A DNA stretch of 64,000 nt. Source: Linepithema humile (lineage: Eukaryota; Arthropoda; Insecta; Hymenoptera; Formicidae). A program made the translations under genes and the position numbers. This document shows, one piece after another, positions 11,736-25,030 of the stretch. The stretch covers positions 25,245,911 to 25,309,910 of the forward strand of contig NC_090132.1 in NCBI RefSeq assembly GCF_040581485.1. The letters are read 5' to 3'. Each line of letters opens with the position of its first letter. Within the stretch, counting starts at the first letter, position 1. Under the pieces are notes generated by a model, which ran no database searches, was not told the DNA's origin, and saw nothing but the letters and a program-made list of their open reading frames with translations.

Positions 11736-14700
11736 CGAGCCTGTTAGAGAGGAGAACATCTTGTCTTCTCGGGAGAACTCGCAGGGTGATTCATCTCGGA
11801 ATGATTGAACGAGACGGGCACGCTCGTTCGCGTGAAAGGTGCGCGCAATTTGGCGCCGACTGTCCGCTCCGCGTATCTAATTAGGGCTCTATAATTTTAT
11901 TCAACCGTTATAATCTTGAGGTATCGCAGATTGCTACACTCCGTACTGACAGATTTCGACGTTAATACTGATAAACATATTGCCCTTTATCGATTACTTG
12001 CATTATTATTTATTACACGAAGAAGTCATGCAAGAAACCTCATGAAAATGAAACGTTCTTCAGATCGTTTTAATTGTTGTTAAACGTCTTCTATTATTTT
12101 ATCTCTGTCTATAAATAAATATAACACATTGTAATAATCTATTTTTATAAATACAGTACGTCGTTATTTATTGATTCTGCATGCTTTAATCTTTAATTCC
12201 GTTGTTCACTTTCACTAGAAACTTGATTTATCATCCGGCAATCTTTCACGATCGAGAAGAAACAAATATATAGCGCGATTAATAATACCATTATCACAAT
12301 CGCATCGTGTGCTGGTTTTTATCGCAGAGGTGGGGAAAGAGGGGCGGGAGGGGAGGAGAGGGGAAGAGCATGCCTCGCGGAAAATTAGATCGGCAAAACG
12401 AGGAGCGATCATTCAAGATCAGCCACATCCGCACAAGGTGCAGTTTAAACGATATATATTTCTTAAAACGCAAGCCCGCAGATTAAATACAAGCGTAATT
12501 AATCATCGCCGATCATTAAACTCTCTGTTAAGCCGATGCACTTGAGAGAATGAAGGGAGGGGGGGCGAGAGAGGGAGAAGACCGGGGAGAGCCGGATGTT
12601 CCTGCTGCTTTATTATTAAAATCGGGACGGGCGGAGGTGACGCACCCTGCGCGCCAATTTATTCCGTCAAGGTAAGCGGCCTTGGCTGGTCGGTGGACGA
12701 CGGTGGACGATGTACGCGCGAAGATGAAGGTACGATCAAGTCATTCCATTATCTGAATTGAGTGCTGCGCGTGGGTACCTGCAATCAGTTTTTTTTCCCC
12801 TCTTTTTTTCGTGCCCGCCCTCACCTCGCCTCGTCTTACCGCGCGTCTCGTCACGCCCCCGAGATCTCACCGAAATGAGTATACGAGAGGAGGCTTTCTC
12901 ACTTGCGGCCGACTCTTATGACGTGCCGAAAGACTTTTCTTTCCTTCGCGCGGCGCACGCAAACGCCAATACCGCCGGCTACATTTCTCTACATTTTTGC
13001 GCGCGGCACCTTTCCTCTCTTCAAGTCATTCGCCTCCTCTTGATATCCCTTGACGCGTTGCTCATAATTACCTTCTTTCTTTTCGCTGTTATTCTGTTTT
13101 CGGCATTCACTTCTTAAAAAATTTAACGCGGAATAATAACTTTTATCGTTAAAATTAATATATCGATTTGCGATAATTCATAATCATGGTAAAAACTCTT
13201 CAACTGTTTGCTCTCATTTCTGTTTCAAAAATATATAAAGAAGAAAATTAGGATGAACGACAATGATCTTATTTTAGAAACGTTGTAGAGAATCACTACT
13301 GCTGATATCATTATTTCTCTCTCAACAAACTGATTAAAATAAAATTGTAAACATTACGACACTGTTCCAAATTGCAAGATCGACCTAATATTTGCGTGTT
13401 CTTAATAAATAACGAATCACGCACACATCCCGCGGGCCCGCATGCTAATATTTTTTTCAGCACTCGATATCGAACAATCTTTACGACGTCTCCCTCGCCG
13501 AGTATCTTTTCGCGTACGAGTAGTATCGTTACTCCAATCTGCGCTGTCCGCGCTACTTCATCTCGCCGTGGCCCGAAGGGATAATAACGCCGGCCGAATT
13601 ACGGGATCATTAGGTCCAATTTGGGATTAAAATATTGTCTGCTAATAAGAATCGCGCCCGACGTTCGCTCGCGCATGCACCGCTCGCATAATTGCATTAT
13701 TACCGGGGTTCGGCGTTTACGCGTAGTCAATAATAATCTACAGCTATGCTTAGACAGTGAAAACTATGTCTAACGCATTATTTATTTACGAATGATAAAC
13801 GACTGCATAATCTATGAATTTATGTGTAGCAATTAATGCGTGTAATTTGTTCTATAAGCTGGGATTTGTGGCATTTCTAGCTAACTAAATCGTTTTTTTT
13901 TGTAAAAAAAAAAAAAAAGCATATGAGTTAAGTAAAAGTAAATTTTGTAATCTAATAAGTAAAAGCAAATACAGAATTTCAAGATTTATTGCGTATATAC
14001 AGTAAAAAATTGCGTTCACATTATATTTACGCAATATACGCAAGATATGTATGCATTCTGCGAACAAGACTTTCAATTGACTTTATATGTCTGATAGTAA
14101 TTGACATGGTAAGAGTGGTTATGATGGTTCTGGTTGGTTAAACATTCCATCGAAATTATCTGACATGTTTTTTAGTGTTCTTTAATTAATAAGCAGCAAT
14201 CAAGCGTGCAATATAAATGACGTTGTTGTGAAAAGCGTGGTATAATTAATTTATTACATCAAAATATTGAATTCATTATTTCTATATAGCAAAAACTATG
14301 ACAATATTTTATTAACATCTATTAATACGTTTAACATATGTATGTCTAACACATACAAAGTACTCTGTAATTTTCTACACATTTGAATGCAAAAATACTC
14401 AACAATTTAAAAAAAAAAAAAAAAATAATAAATTTAAAAAAACTAGATCAAAATATCACATATAATTTATGATATTGCTTTATAATTAACTGCACAATTG
14501 CAAGTTGCAATTGTCGCTAGTTGTTCCTATCTTAATTAAATCAGCCGGCACGCAAACCTACAGTTTAGATCTCTAGCTTTCCATTCATGCTTCCACGGAA
14601 TATTATTCCATCACGTTCTGCATTATGCGTTATTTTCTTTTTACTTGCACTGTCTGAATTATGCCTTAATTGATAATACAAATATTTTATTTATTTTATA

Positions 14701-16925
14701 GATTTCACGTCGCGCTTTAATTGCACGTATAAGAAGAGTGTGCATAGAAGCCTATTTCAATTTCCGCTTCAGCTTATTGTAATTAGTTATAATTACCAGT
14801 ACTGGCCAAGAATTCTTGTTCACGCTACGTTTCGATAGGCATGCGCGGCATACCGCGACTGTTAGCAATTTTCCGCTTATGGACGCTAATTATCTTGCGA
14901 GTCGTTGAAGGACAAAACCAACAGGATCTACATACTTCTCACTCAGCGAATTTTCATCTTTATCTTCTACCTTTTCATATAAATCTGAATGAAAATTACG
15001 TTAGCCAAATTTATACATGCAATATTACATAATTATTAATTAATTATCTGCATTATTTCAATTAATAATTTTAGGAATCAATGAAATAGAATGGCGATAT
15101 AGCTGCTTTCGTCACTGCAACAAATCAATTTTGTGATACTTAATATATTTTTTATTTTATAATGTACTCATAATTGCAACAATTAACTTACTTTATTCTC
15201 GAAGTATAATACTCTCGAAACGTTCGGTATTTCGGCACACTCGACGAGTCAGAATATCTTGCTGTCGCTTTTACGACATCGCGCAATGCAATGGCGGCAT
15301 GCCGATGTTCGATATGCGTTTTTCCGCGTGCGGTGCGGCGCGAGATTCCGGTCATGTCGCGCGCGTATGCCGTGCATGCAGACGAAAACGCGCATTTTTA
15401 ATCGATTCTCCGCGCCCGCGTCCGCCAGTAATTGGCGGTAATTACGAGCGCGCGGGGGGGAGACCGAGAGAAGTCTCGCCTCTCACGCCTCGCCGAGGAT
15501 TCCGCGATTGGATAAGCACACGGTTAGCCGAATACGGCGAGCACGACGGTGATTAGCCGTCATTTCCCCCGCGTTCACCGCCTTTCGTCGCTCGTCATAA
15601 AACCTTGCCCGTTCTTCCCCTCTACCCTAGTCGTCATCGTGCGGTCGTTCCTGAGGCCATGCCCGAGCTCCAGGAATGCGTGCTCCAGGTCCGAGACGGG
15701 TACATAAAGTGCTCGGTAATGCCTCCCTTTAGCGGAGCGGAGTGCGTTAACGCGCGGCCATCGAAATCGGCCCGGGGATAATTTCTCCTGCGTGCTCTCG
15801 CGAGAGGTCGCGAAGATTTAACCCTTCCTGGCTTTGCGGTCGAAATCATACTTGTTATATCGTCGTATCTCATGCGCGTTACTTAATTCATATCAGGATA
15901 ATGAGAAAAGTAATTGAAAGCTTCGATAATCCGATTTCCTCAATTTTTTTCAAATAAATTATTTATTCCTGTTATGTATTTTCTGAAGGTAAAGTACTTT
16001 CTTCGATAAAGCCTGAACAAAAATCAAAGATAACGTGTCAACTGTCTCCGGAAATTATTGTACATAATTGTCTGTGAGATTCAAAATCTTTATTCTTGTG
16101 ACGTGTGCGTGCAACAATTAATTTTGAACGCTCCGCGATATAAAATAAAATTTTTTTCTTTCTAAAATAAATAAGGATAAAAGTACGCGAGCTCGCCGTG
16201 TATCTACAAGAATCACCATTTTGTCGGCGTAATTAAACTGCAATTACACGTTTGTAATTATGCTTCGGTATTTTACTATTTTGCAATAGAGTTTTCATTG
16301 GTTGCGTGCGGTTTGACGATGGCATTGCGACCGATCGATTCTAAATTTGCACCGGCGCAACAGTCGAGTTCTTGCAAAAAACTACTTAGGAATGCGTTTA
16401 GATCAACTAGTTAAGATTGTGAAGGCTGGTTTAAAAGTCAATAAGAATTTTAACCTTTTTGCTTCTTTTATATCAACTATTTTAAGATCTGTTATTTTAA
16501 AGTTAATCAAGAAAATCTCTAGAGATTAGATTGAGACTTTCTCGTTTTATAGTTCTGCAAATATTTTCAAGTTCTCCGCTTGTTTAATAATCGAAAATAT
16601 TCTTCGGAATTTGCTAATTAAAGAAGATATGTAGTATCAAAAATAAATGAAAAACATTACAAATTAAGGAGAGCCAAGTATGCTGTGCTTATTAATTCGT
16701 AAATGTGTAGTATATTATATTTGGTATGCAGAGACACGTTATTTTCGAAAGCAGAACTCACGCATGTTAGCGATTCGTCGGAAGCGGGACTCGAAAAATC
16801 GAAGAAATTCGCACGGCGGATGTCGGTTCGGCGGTATCGTGAGGACGATATCGGACGAAAGTTTAAACGTTACGGCCCATCGGTTCCACGATGTTGGAAA
16901 CTTGAGACCGGTGCACCGGTGATCT
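11307..16925. other. No gene seen; AT-rich DNA with simple repeats
   Basis: I see no supported gene. Content: a (GA)n microsatellite at 11704-11735, a G-run cluster at 12550-12590 (GGG and G7 runs, quadruplex-prone), a T9-GT-A15 stretch near 13893-13919, poly(A) at about 14409-14425, and CpG-rich DNA at 15250-15800. Frames of 60-119 codons in the CpG-rich parts overlap on several frames and have no domain or splice context. Confidence 0.45.
11704..11735 (+). repeat. (GA)n microsatellite
   Basis: AGAGAGAAAGAG followed by an almost perfect run of GA dinucleotides. Simple-sequence repeat. Confidence 0.9.
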
Positions 16926-17671
16926 AATCTGCCGGGATTTATCCTCACCAGCCCTCTTTCGGCGCCATAATATCTGCGGCGCAGCTGCTGCCGTTTCGGC
17001 GATCCTTTCTGGTAGGCGGCGACTTATCTCTACTTTACGACTGACTACGTTCGACGCTTAACGTCGAATCCACCCGGTGGTACACTCGAGATAAAATGGT
17101 GGTCCGCCGTCCGTGGTGGCCATTTTGGGTCTAATTAATTGGTGGGACGTTGCATCGGCTACACGCTCTCGGGCCACCTAATGTCCCCGACGGCTCCTTT
17201 CTTTAATGTATTCGGATACCTGCCTACGCCGCCGCGCCGTCCCGATATTCGCGTTTAAGGCTTACACCGATGAGGTTGTAACGTCCGCCATTGACCGATG
17301 GATATGTTTGCGGCGTTGAACTTTCTGGGCGAGTCTCGCGTTATTACACGCTTCGATGGCGAGGCTCGTCAGCGGGATTTTTATTCTTTAAATATGATCG
17401 TCGTCAAATTGAATTTCATTATCGGTAAAATTTAATAATTAATGACGCAAACAGTATAATCATTGTGAATCTCTAACGTACATAAGTCAATAATCATAAA
17501 GAAGTAGCTTAATACGCCTCGGTGAAAGGATTAAATTGGGTTGCGCGCCAACGTGGAGGCGAATGGAACAAAAGGGCCACTTCTCACGAGATGGTAATAA
17601 TCTCCGCATCTCCGCTCGTTTGCCGATGCGCGAGCGCGTTAGAACAACGGCGACGCAACCCGATTCGATTC
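16926..17671. promoter_or_regulatory. GC-rich island, possible regulatory DNA
   Basis: About 16930-17350 is GC- and CpG-rich with no coherent frame. It contains GGTGGCCATTTTGG at 17115-17128, which is 13/14 identical to the motif at 9445-9458 and again close to an inverted CCAAT (ATTGGTGG). The rest falls back to AT-rich DNA. A regulatory role is inferred from composition and the repeated motif only. Confidence 0.25.
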
Positions 17672-17752
17672 CTCCTCTCGTTAAAGTCGCGCCTTGAGCG
17701 CGGTTGTTAAGGAGGCAGATCGTAATCTGAATGGTCACCCCGGTGTTCTCCA
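17672..17752 (+). repeat. Duplicated non-coding segment, copy 1
   Basis: About 80 bases that align with 18427-18515. Shared blocks are CGTTAAAG, then GTAATCTGAATGG within a 17-base stretch carrying one mismatch, then CGGTGTTCTC, in the same order and orientation. No open frame is preserved between the copies. Confidence 0.7.
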
Positions 17753-18426
17753 ATGTTATGATTGCCGACGATACTGGACAGAGATAATCTTTCAGAAGCT
17801 CCGCTTATGTCGAGCACGTTTTGTGAACCGATGTCTCATGCACTATCCATCATCGACACATATATTAAAGTTCTTCGCTAGTTACATATTACTTATCTGT
17901 TGTAAGCCGCATATTTTCAGAGCATCTGAAAAACAGATGTCTTTCAGGCCTCCAATTTCTTCTTAAGTTTACCGACAACTCTAACGTTAACATTTGTCAA
18001 CTGTCATTTGAAAACTGTCGACATTTTGACAATTTGAAATATATCAAGTCTTTATTAAAGTAAAGATAGATTGCGATTAATTAAGAAAAACAGGATTGAC
18101 TAATCAATTGAAAATAAAATCTCTCTAGTTTTTCGATTGATATCAATGTCGCATTAAAGCAATCAGTTTTAAAAATTTCTTTTGCAATATTCACGGCTAA
18201 AAGAAACATACGGTAATCGTGGAGCATCCTGCATACGGAACGCGCATGGATTCAGAAAAGGATTCGATGTCGTCCTTATCCCGGCAAAATGCTAATAGTC
18301 TGCTCATCCGCGCATAATAGCAGCGGCTGCGAGGTGTCGCCGGTGCGTAAGCGCGTACGCCACGGCGCGTACCATACGACGACGGCACACAAGAAGAACA
18401 ACGACAACGACACACAGGCAAGGCGA

Positions 18427-18515
18427 CTCCTTTCCGCGTTAAAGGCCCGACTCGGTCGCTGCGCGCTGGTTAGGAAAGAAGATTGTAATCTGAATGGCTC
18501 TCGGTGTTCTCTCCG
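18427..18515 (+). repeat. Duplicated non-coding segment, copy 2
   Basis: Second copy of the segment at 17672-17752, with an insertion of several GC-rich bases between the CGTTAAAG block and the GTAATCTGAATGG block. It lies inside the GC-rich island at about 18.2-18.8 kb. Confidence 0.7.
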
Positions 18516-21500
18516 GCTTGGCGGGTGCCAGCGGCAGATAGGAATCTCCTCGGAGAGGATCTCGCCCGGGTCTCTTTCTCCCCCACCGTCGTATATACGC
18601 AAAGGCGCAATCCTCGCGGGGATGTGGGATAACGTAGGGCCCTACTTAGCTACTAATGCTGTCGCTACCCGCCCTTCCTCGGCGTAAATTATGTCCTCGG
18701 GTACCATCGTCCGCTTCGCCCGCGCCTGCTCGCCCGCGGGAATATAACACGGCTTCGGGGCTAATCGACTCTCTCTCTCCGGTACGCGCTCTCGACCGGC
18801 TACTTGAAGCCAGTGTCGACCGAAGCGACAGGCTTAATTTCTTTCTCCACTGTGATATCACTTTTACAAACGACTCCGGCCGGAATTGATTCGTGACGGC
18901 AGCATCTTCGGTGGAACATCTTTGACGGATCTGGGTCGAGAGATGGAGATCCGTTGAATTATAATTTATTTTTTGCATGCAGAATACTCTAGAAAATGCT
19001 TTAGAAAGCGATGTTGTTCTTCAATTGGCATTTTTCTCTAGCACATTTTTCATATCTTTGCTGCTATCTGTATTATTATTGTAATTTCGAGCTTTACATT
19101 TCGTACTTTTGTGTCGAGCCTTACGCCGGTTGAATGAAAATAAATTTCAAAGTTAAGTTGTTGACTTTATAGATGGAAATTTACGAAATACGACTTTCGC
19201 GATTGCAATAATTTCGGTATCATGAGGAAAGCTGCTGGAGACAAATCCAGCAATTCCGCGGAAAGGTATATTGCGAATGTCGCGATACTCGACGAAGATT
19301 GAAATAAATATCCGCTGTGTCCATAGTGCTAATTGGCGTGCCGAGAATGCAACGGTTCGAGATCTCGCCTGCGAGAAGTTTGAATGGCAGGCGATGCGGG
19401 CATAAAGCGAGGGATGTACGATTATTATTCGCGAGGCGAATTTGACTTCGCTCGCGAGGTAACGAGACGACGTTCAATTTGGCGCGAAGAGAAACCGCGC
19501 GTTAAAACGACGGGAATCGAATTACTATGTACGAGCGCGAGGCACGCAAGGAATAACGCGAAAATAATTACCTGGCGTTCATCCTATTAATATATTACCT
19601 CGTAAATGCATATGTCCGCCCCATTAACATTACTATCTAATAATTGGCCTCGTCCGTTTGGCGAACAAGTTGCAGCGCTAGATGTGACGCCGCGTTCCGG
19701 ACGAGCGTAATTAAGTCAGTCAAGCAAAACGGAGTAATCATTGCTAGCATCCGAAGGGATAAGCCGACACAGAGGAAGCGCGTAACGCGTTATCGCGAGT
19801 ATCGTTCATAATTAATTTTGGCCAACGGCTCGCTTACAAACGTTGCACGCGAAGCCAGAATTCGTAAATAAGAAAATATAAACAATTATTAAAATTTAAA
19901 TTCTTAATCAGACACCTAAAAGATAAAATTGTGAATTATTGTAAAGAAGATTTGCAAAATTTCCGTCTTAATTTTAAGAGATATTTGGAAAGCAAGTCTG
20001 TAATCTACTTTGGTGCTCGAAATTTCGAGAGCAGCTTGATGAATAGATACTCGAGCTCACGCGGACTACATTATTGCGCGTTAGTCGACAATGAGAAGTC
20101 CGACGGGGACACATCCTCGACTTTCACCGCGTAACAGCAGCTTGTCGAAGGCAAGAAGAAGCTCGTTATCGCCATTTTGCAGTCACTCATGCGACTGTGG
20201 CGGTGGAAGAACACAGCGGATGGGTTCCGGAGGGGAGGTGATTTGTGGTTTTTTTCCCCAACTACAACAGCACATATACCGTCCCTTCATTCCACCTTCG
20301 GACAATTTGTATTTCCGATTTCTAAGGCGAATCGCTCCGGGGCTGCCAGGTGCTAAAAACCGGCCTTGTTGGCCAACTCGCGCGGCCTGTCTCATTGTGT
20401 CGGTGTAACTTTTGAACAGCAACGCGCAGTTTCGATCCCTCACCCGTTTTCGCACAGCCAAAGGAGAGAAATCGGTTGCAGAAAAAGACAGAGAAAAGGA
20501 GAAACGGATGTGGGAATGTGATTGTTACGACGAGCGGGAGAAAATGAAGATAACGCACGCATCAAGATTTGAATTGGACGTCAAAAGAGGCAAAAAATAT
20601 AGACAGAGCAGTCGACAGTGTGCGAAAATAAACTGCATTGATCCCAGTGATTTTGTGAAGTTAAATGAATGGAAATATTAAAATCGGAATATTAAATCCG
20701 CGCGATAAATAAAAGATATTTTGATTCTTTAATCATACAACAGAACATTTATAATTCGTCGTGTACCTATAATATTGTACTTATGCGCTCAATTCAAATA
20801 CCGAAATTATTATGAATACTACGCATGCAGCGACGAATAATGCGTGCAAAAGGGCCCGTAGGGACTGTAGGACGCAGTGAGATTTCCGAGTCTTAAAGCT
20901 GTGCAAACGCATGTGGACAACTCCGACGCGTTCGCCATTGTGACGGTTGCGGGATGCCCAGTCGGACAAATCTGACGCATTGTCGATCCCGGCTGGCGCG
21001 TTTTGTATGGTTGCGGTGACACGGACGGCTATCACTGCAGCGACAATAACAACAACGACAATGCGGCGTTTACAAACGGTCGAGTAGGCGGTAGCAGTAT
21101 TTTTTGAATACGCTCGTCTAACGGGCCCCTTTATTGTTGTATCAAGGGCACACGAGAACGGTCTCTCGATATCGCGACACCGAAATGTTGTGTCCTGCTG
21201 CTACGACACGTGCGTCATTTCATGGCCATTCATCGTGCTTGCTTGTTCTTTTACGAAAAATATTTGGACAGCACGAGGTTCAGTCCGACACTGAGTCGCA
21301 AGGGCGTCGCAAGAACGTCGAAAGGGGGGATTATTGTAAAGATAAAAATTACAAAGGTTTTTCTGTACGTTTATCTTTACATGGCCTTGCTATTCAAAAA
21401 GTACAATTCAAAAGTGAAATTATACCTGTTTCCTGTTTTACAACGGCATAAAAAATTGCCGGCATAAAAAATCGCATTTGTGTCGTATTATTTTTCAATC

Positions 21501-24500
21501 TGTCAAATTTTCAAAGATACACAGAAAATGTTCAAGGAGATTCACTGACAATGAGTAAGTTTGTAACAATTGATTCTATTGTCTATTCAAAGTCCCTCAA
21601 CGTTGTACTTCTTTAATAAAATCATCAAGAAATATTAAATTGTTTTTCAATCAATAAGTCCAAATATCGGTAAAAGATCTCGCCAAATGTCAGAGAATAT
21701 TCCACGCATATCTGTATTTAGCGGAATAGCTGTTGGACAATTGAATTTTTGGATTATGCCTACACATGTAATTTCCCTGCGTTCGGTGAGAAACGCAATT
21801 TTTCATCCCGGAGCCTCTTGGCCGCCGCGTTATTGCGGCCGAATCTGGTATCAAGTGCGAGAGATCGTTGTTTTTTTTCCCCCCGGCGGCAGCAAAACGT
21901 AGAACATAAACCCGGTTTCCATCGAAATGGAACATAGGTATCAGCGATGATCCGCGTGCGAGGCGCCAGCTGGCTCATATTGAAACCAACCCCCTCGTCG
22001 AACACCAACACCGTGTCCCTCCCTACCTCCCCTCAGCCCGCGGCCCTCCCGTCGAACATCCGAAGAACCTAAATCATTTTCAGCCCCTCTACCATGTTTC
22101 CTACATGTGCTAACTACCCTCGGGGGTACTTCGAGGGCCACACCCTGGCCGGCCAGGCTCCACCTCCTCCCGAAACCTCGCTTTCTCGCTCGTAAGATCT
22201 TCCTCGGCGATTACATCGCTCTAATCGATAACTGTTTGTTCTAATAGCACGGCATATCGCGAGGTACGATCCGCCGGCACACCTCCATGATTTTTCAAAT
22301 GAGCCGTTGTTCCTAATCCTCGCGTTCTCTCCTACGAGCGGGCTGCGTGAAACGAAAAGGCGTGGAAATGTTATTCCTGATTACTTCACCGTGTTTTAAC
22401 TCTCCGATAAACCATGTAACTTTCTAAAAGTTGTACAGTTATGTGCACAGGATAAATCTACAATCGTAATGCAAATATGATCGGGGTCCATTTATTTTCT
22501 TGTCATGTTATTCGAGCGTAATTGAAATCGGATGAAATCTCACGTGTTGCGGCAAAAATTTTTTAACATGTGCTCCAACAAGTAACGAGCGATAAGCGTG
22601 ACAGAACGTGACCGATGGTTCGATCGTGTTCACGCGATTGATGTAAAAGAAGAGCGAATGTGACAAAGAAGTGTGGATTCAGGTGGCATTCGTTCGAAGA
22701 AATTCTTTGCTATTTGACGGCTGAAAATTAATAGCGTCTTTATTTTTGTCCAATAATTAACACCGTGCGACCGAAATTCTGTCTTGTGTCAAGACCTTTT
22801 ATTAATTAACAGCAATAATAATTGGCATATGTTAAAAGCGAGGCATTGAAAGAGATACAGCGCGACGAGCAAATGCGATAATTGAATCGACTTTAGATTA
22901 CATTTCGCACCAGATCACGTGTCCCTTGATTGATTTCACAAAACATAATGAATAACGCGATATCATTAATATTTCCGAAATGATTTTATTCAGCATACGT
23001 GTCAAAGGTTTTTGCCAACAGCTGCGATTACAAAGTGCGTTATCTCTCTTGAATGTCATCATCGAATATTTGCTACTAGGAACTGAGTAACGGTCGACGT
23101 GGTCTCTTTATCTTCGCGATTATAATTGTTAATCATACTCCCGCTGTTCTGGCGAGACCGGATGAAAAGAAGATGGCGCGGAGGATCCCGCAGAGGAAAG
23201 TAAAGATTCGAAAGGATCGAGTCATTTAAGCGTAGAAAATGACGTGATAGAATCGTCGGACGCGTTGTCGGAGCCGAAGTCGAGGTCAAGGAGAGAAGCC
23301 GGGGAGGCAATTACGTAGGATCGAATTGCCTGGAGGTTCTGAGACCAGAACTAGTTAGGCGAGATCTCTCGAGTTCCGACGAAGAAGAAACCGCGCGACG
23401 AAGAGTCCCGGCCTCACCTCACGAATTGTGTTTCTTTATCAAGGAGGCATAATTCAACGTATGAATGCAGCCGGAGAATGTAATGTGTCAGACGCGGACG
23501 ATTTAATGCCACTAATTTTCCGATCGAATGTCCGGCTCTTGAATTAAGTCGGTGAAATACGCAATCACCGGGGCAATAAGATTGATGATGGCAGGCCTTC
23601 AAGCAAATCATCGCGATGAATGCATTAAACTCGATGTAATCTGGAAAAGATATCAATCTGCGCAACATCACGTATATAATTTTGTAAAAAAGAGAAAAAA
23701 TGTAACAAGTGACACAACTAATTGGTTCGATGAATCGATTATTTCGTATTATTCTATAGTAATTATTAATTATAGTTAATTAACGGTAGATTGATTGAAT
23801 GACAAGCATCGTCGGCAACGATCGACAAGCGGACGTAAACAAAATATCGAATTTCAGCGTGTTTCCTGATCGATTGTCATGAACACTCGTCGTAATTGAT
23901 AATATCCCGCTGCCAACGCCAAGCGGCGTCGAAATGGTTGCTGGCCTCTCGTTATTCATTTCCCTTATGACCGACAGCTCGCGCGCATCGTCATCGCATC
24001 GTCATTTGCGAGTTCTCACTTGTTTCCTCCTTTTTTCCCCCTTCCTTCTCCTTCCGCCGTTTCATCTCCAGCGCCGCTCGCATTTTCTCTCATTCTTTCG
24101 GCACCATCGCCGCTCCACCCACGATCCGTCAATTTTTCATTTTCCGGGGAAAATGAATGGCGCAAATTTCCGGACACGATCTAACGCAGCGCGTCCGGTG
24201 ATTCTCCATTTGCCGCGCCTTCAATAGCCGGTTTTCTGGTCGTTTTTCCCATGGCAGACCCAATATGGGAGGAAATTATAGGACTTCCTTCTTCCTTCTC
24301 AGAGCCCGCAGGATAATTAGATACAAACGAGCTTCGTTTCGTATTTTTCTCATTGAACCGTTTAATCAAGCACTTTTTATTTAATAAATAAAGCATCCCT
24401 CGAAAAGTAATATTAATTCTTAAAATTCTTTTGTTCCGAGTGCAATTGCTCAGGAATTATCTAACATATCGCGGCGTTGCTGAACTTTGCGGGGAAATTA

Positions 24501-24714
24501 ATGAGAGGGTTAATCTATATCATTACCGCGAGGTCCAGGCATCACTGCATTTCGTGATTAGGGGGAGGCGAGGAAGGGGGCAGAGGATCTGCGGTACGAT
24601 TAATTCATGTCGGTCGATTGGATCGAGGTCGCTTGTATGTAGCAACATCGAGTAACGCAACCACTCGAGCAAGTACCCGTGTACTGGCGATCACGATGAA
24701 GAAGCAGAAAGGAG
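18516..24714. other. No gene seen; intergenic or intronic DNA
   Basis: GC-rich DNA to about 18790 is followed by mixed DNA. A pyrimidine- and C-rich patch at 22010-22180 and a minus-strand frame at 23059-23310 have no supporting splice sites. A CGCCATTTTG word occurs at about 20170. TAATTA-type homeodomain-like words are scattered throughout but are not informative alone. I found no RNA gene or mobile element. Confidence 0.4.
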
Positions 24715-24737
24715 CAGGGGTGACGATGGTAAACGGA

Positions 24738-24757
24738 GGGCGGGGGGTCGGGCAGGG
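24738..24757 (+). other. Potential G-quadruplex
   Basis: GGG-C-GGGGGG-TC-GGG-CA-GGG: four G-runs separated by loops of 1-2 bases. This is the most compact quadruplex motif I saw in the window. Confidence 0.65.
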
Positions 24758-24814
24758 CGAGCGGGGCGAAAAATAGAAATTAAGGGCCGGTGAGTTATCG
24801 CGGTTGCGTGAGAA

Positions 24815-24856
24815 GCGGTTGGAGATAAATCAAACCACAGCTCTCTCTCCAACCGC
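24815..24856. repeat. Perfect 11-bp inverted repeat
   Basis: GCGGTTGGAGA at 24815-24825 pairs perfectly with TCTCCAACCGC at 24846-24856 across a 20-base loop. It could form a hairpin in RNA, but it is not placed after any recognised gene. Confidence 0.75.
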
Positions 24857-25030
24857 AACGCCACCCCGAGTTCAGATCACGAACGCAAAAACTCCATGGC
24901 AAATCCTCCGGGATTAATAGTGCTCCGCGTCCTGGAACCCACGGTCCTGATTGGTCCAATTCTCTCGCACGGCGCGCGGACCGAGCAGCTTTTTCACTCC
25001 CACCATTCCACCCTTTTCGTATCCCTCGTT

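Larger units (their letters stand above)
24715..25030. promoter_or_regulatory. GC-rich, CCAAT-containing island
   Basis: A G-run cluster (24738-24757) is followed by a hairpin (24815-24856) and then by two CCAAT motifs on the minus strand, in ATTGGTCCAAT at about 24953-24963. GC content is high across the patch. A 96-codon minus-strand frame and a 66-codon plus-strand frame overlap here, and neither resembles a known protein. Promoter-like composition is all that can be claimed. Confidence 0.25.
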
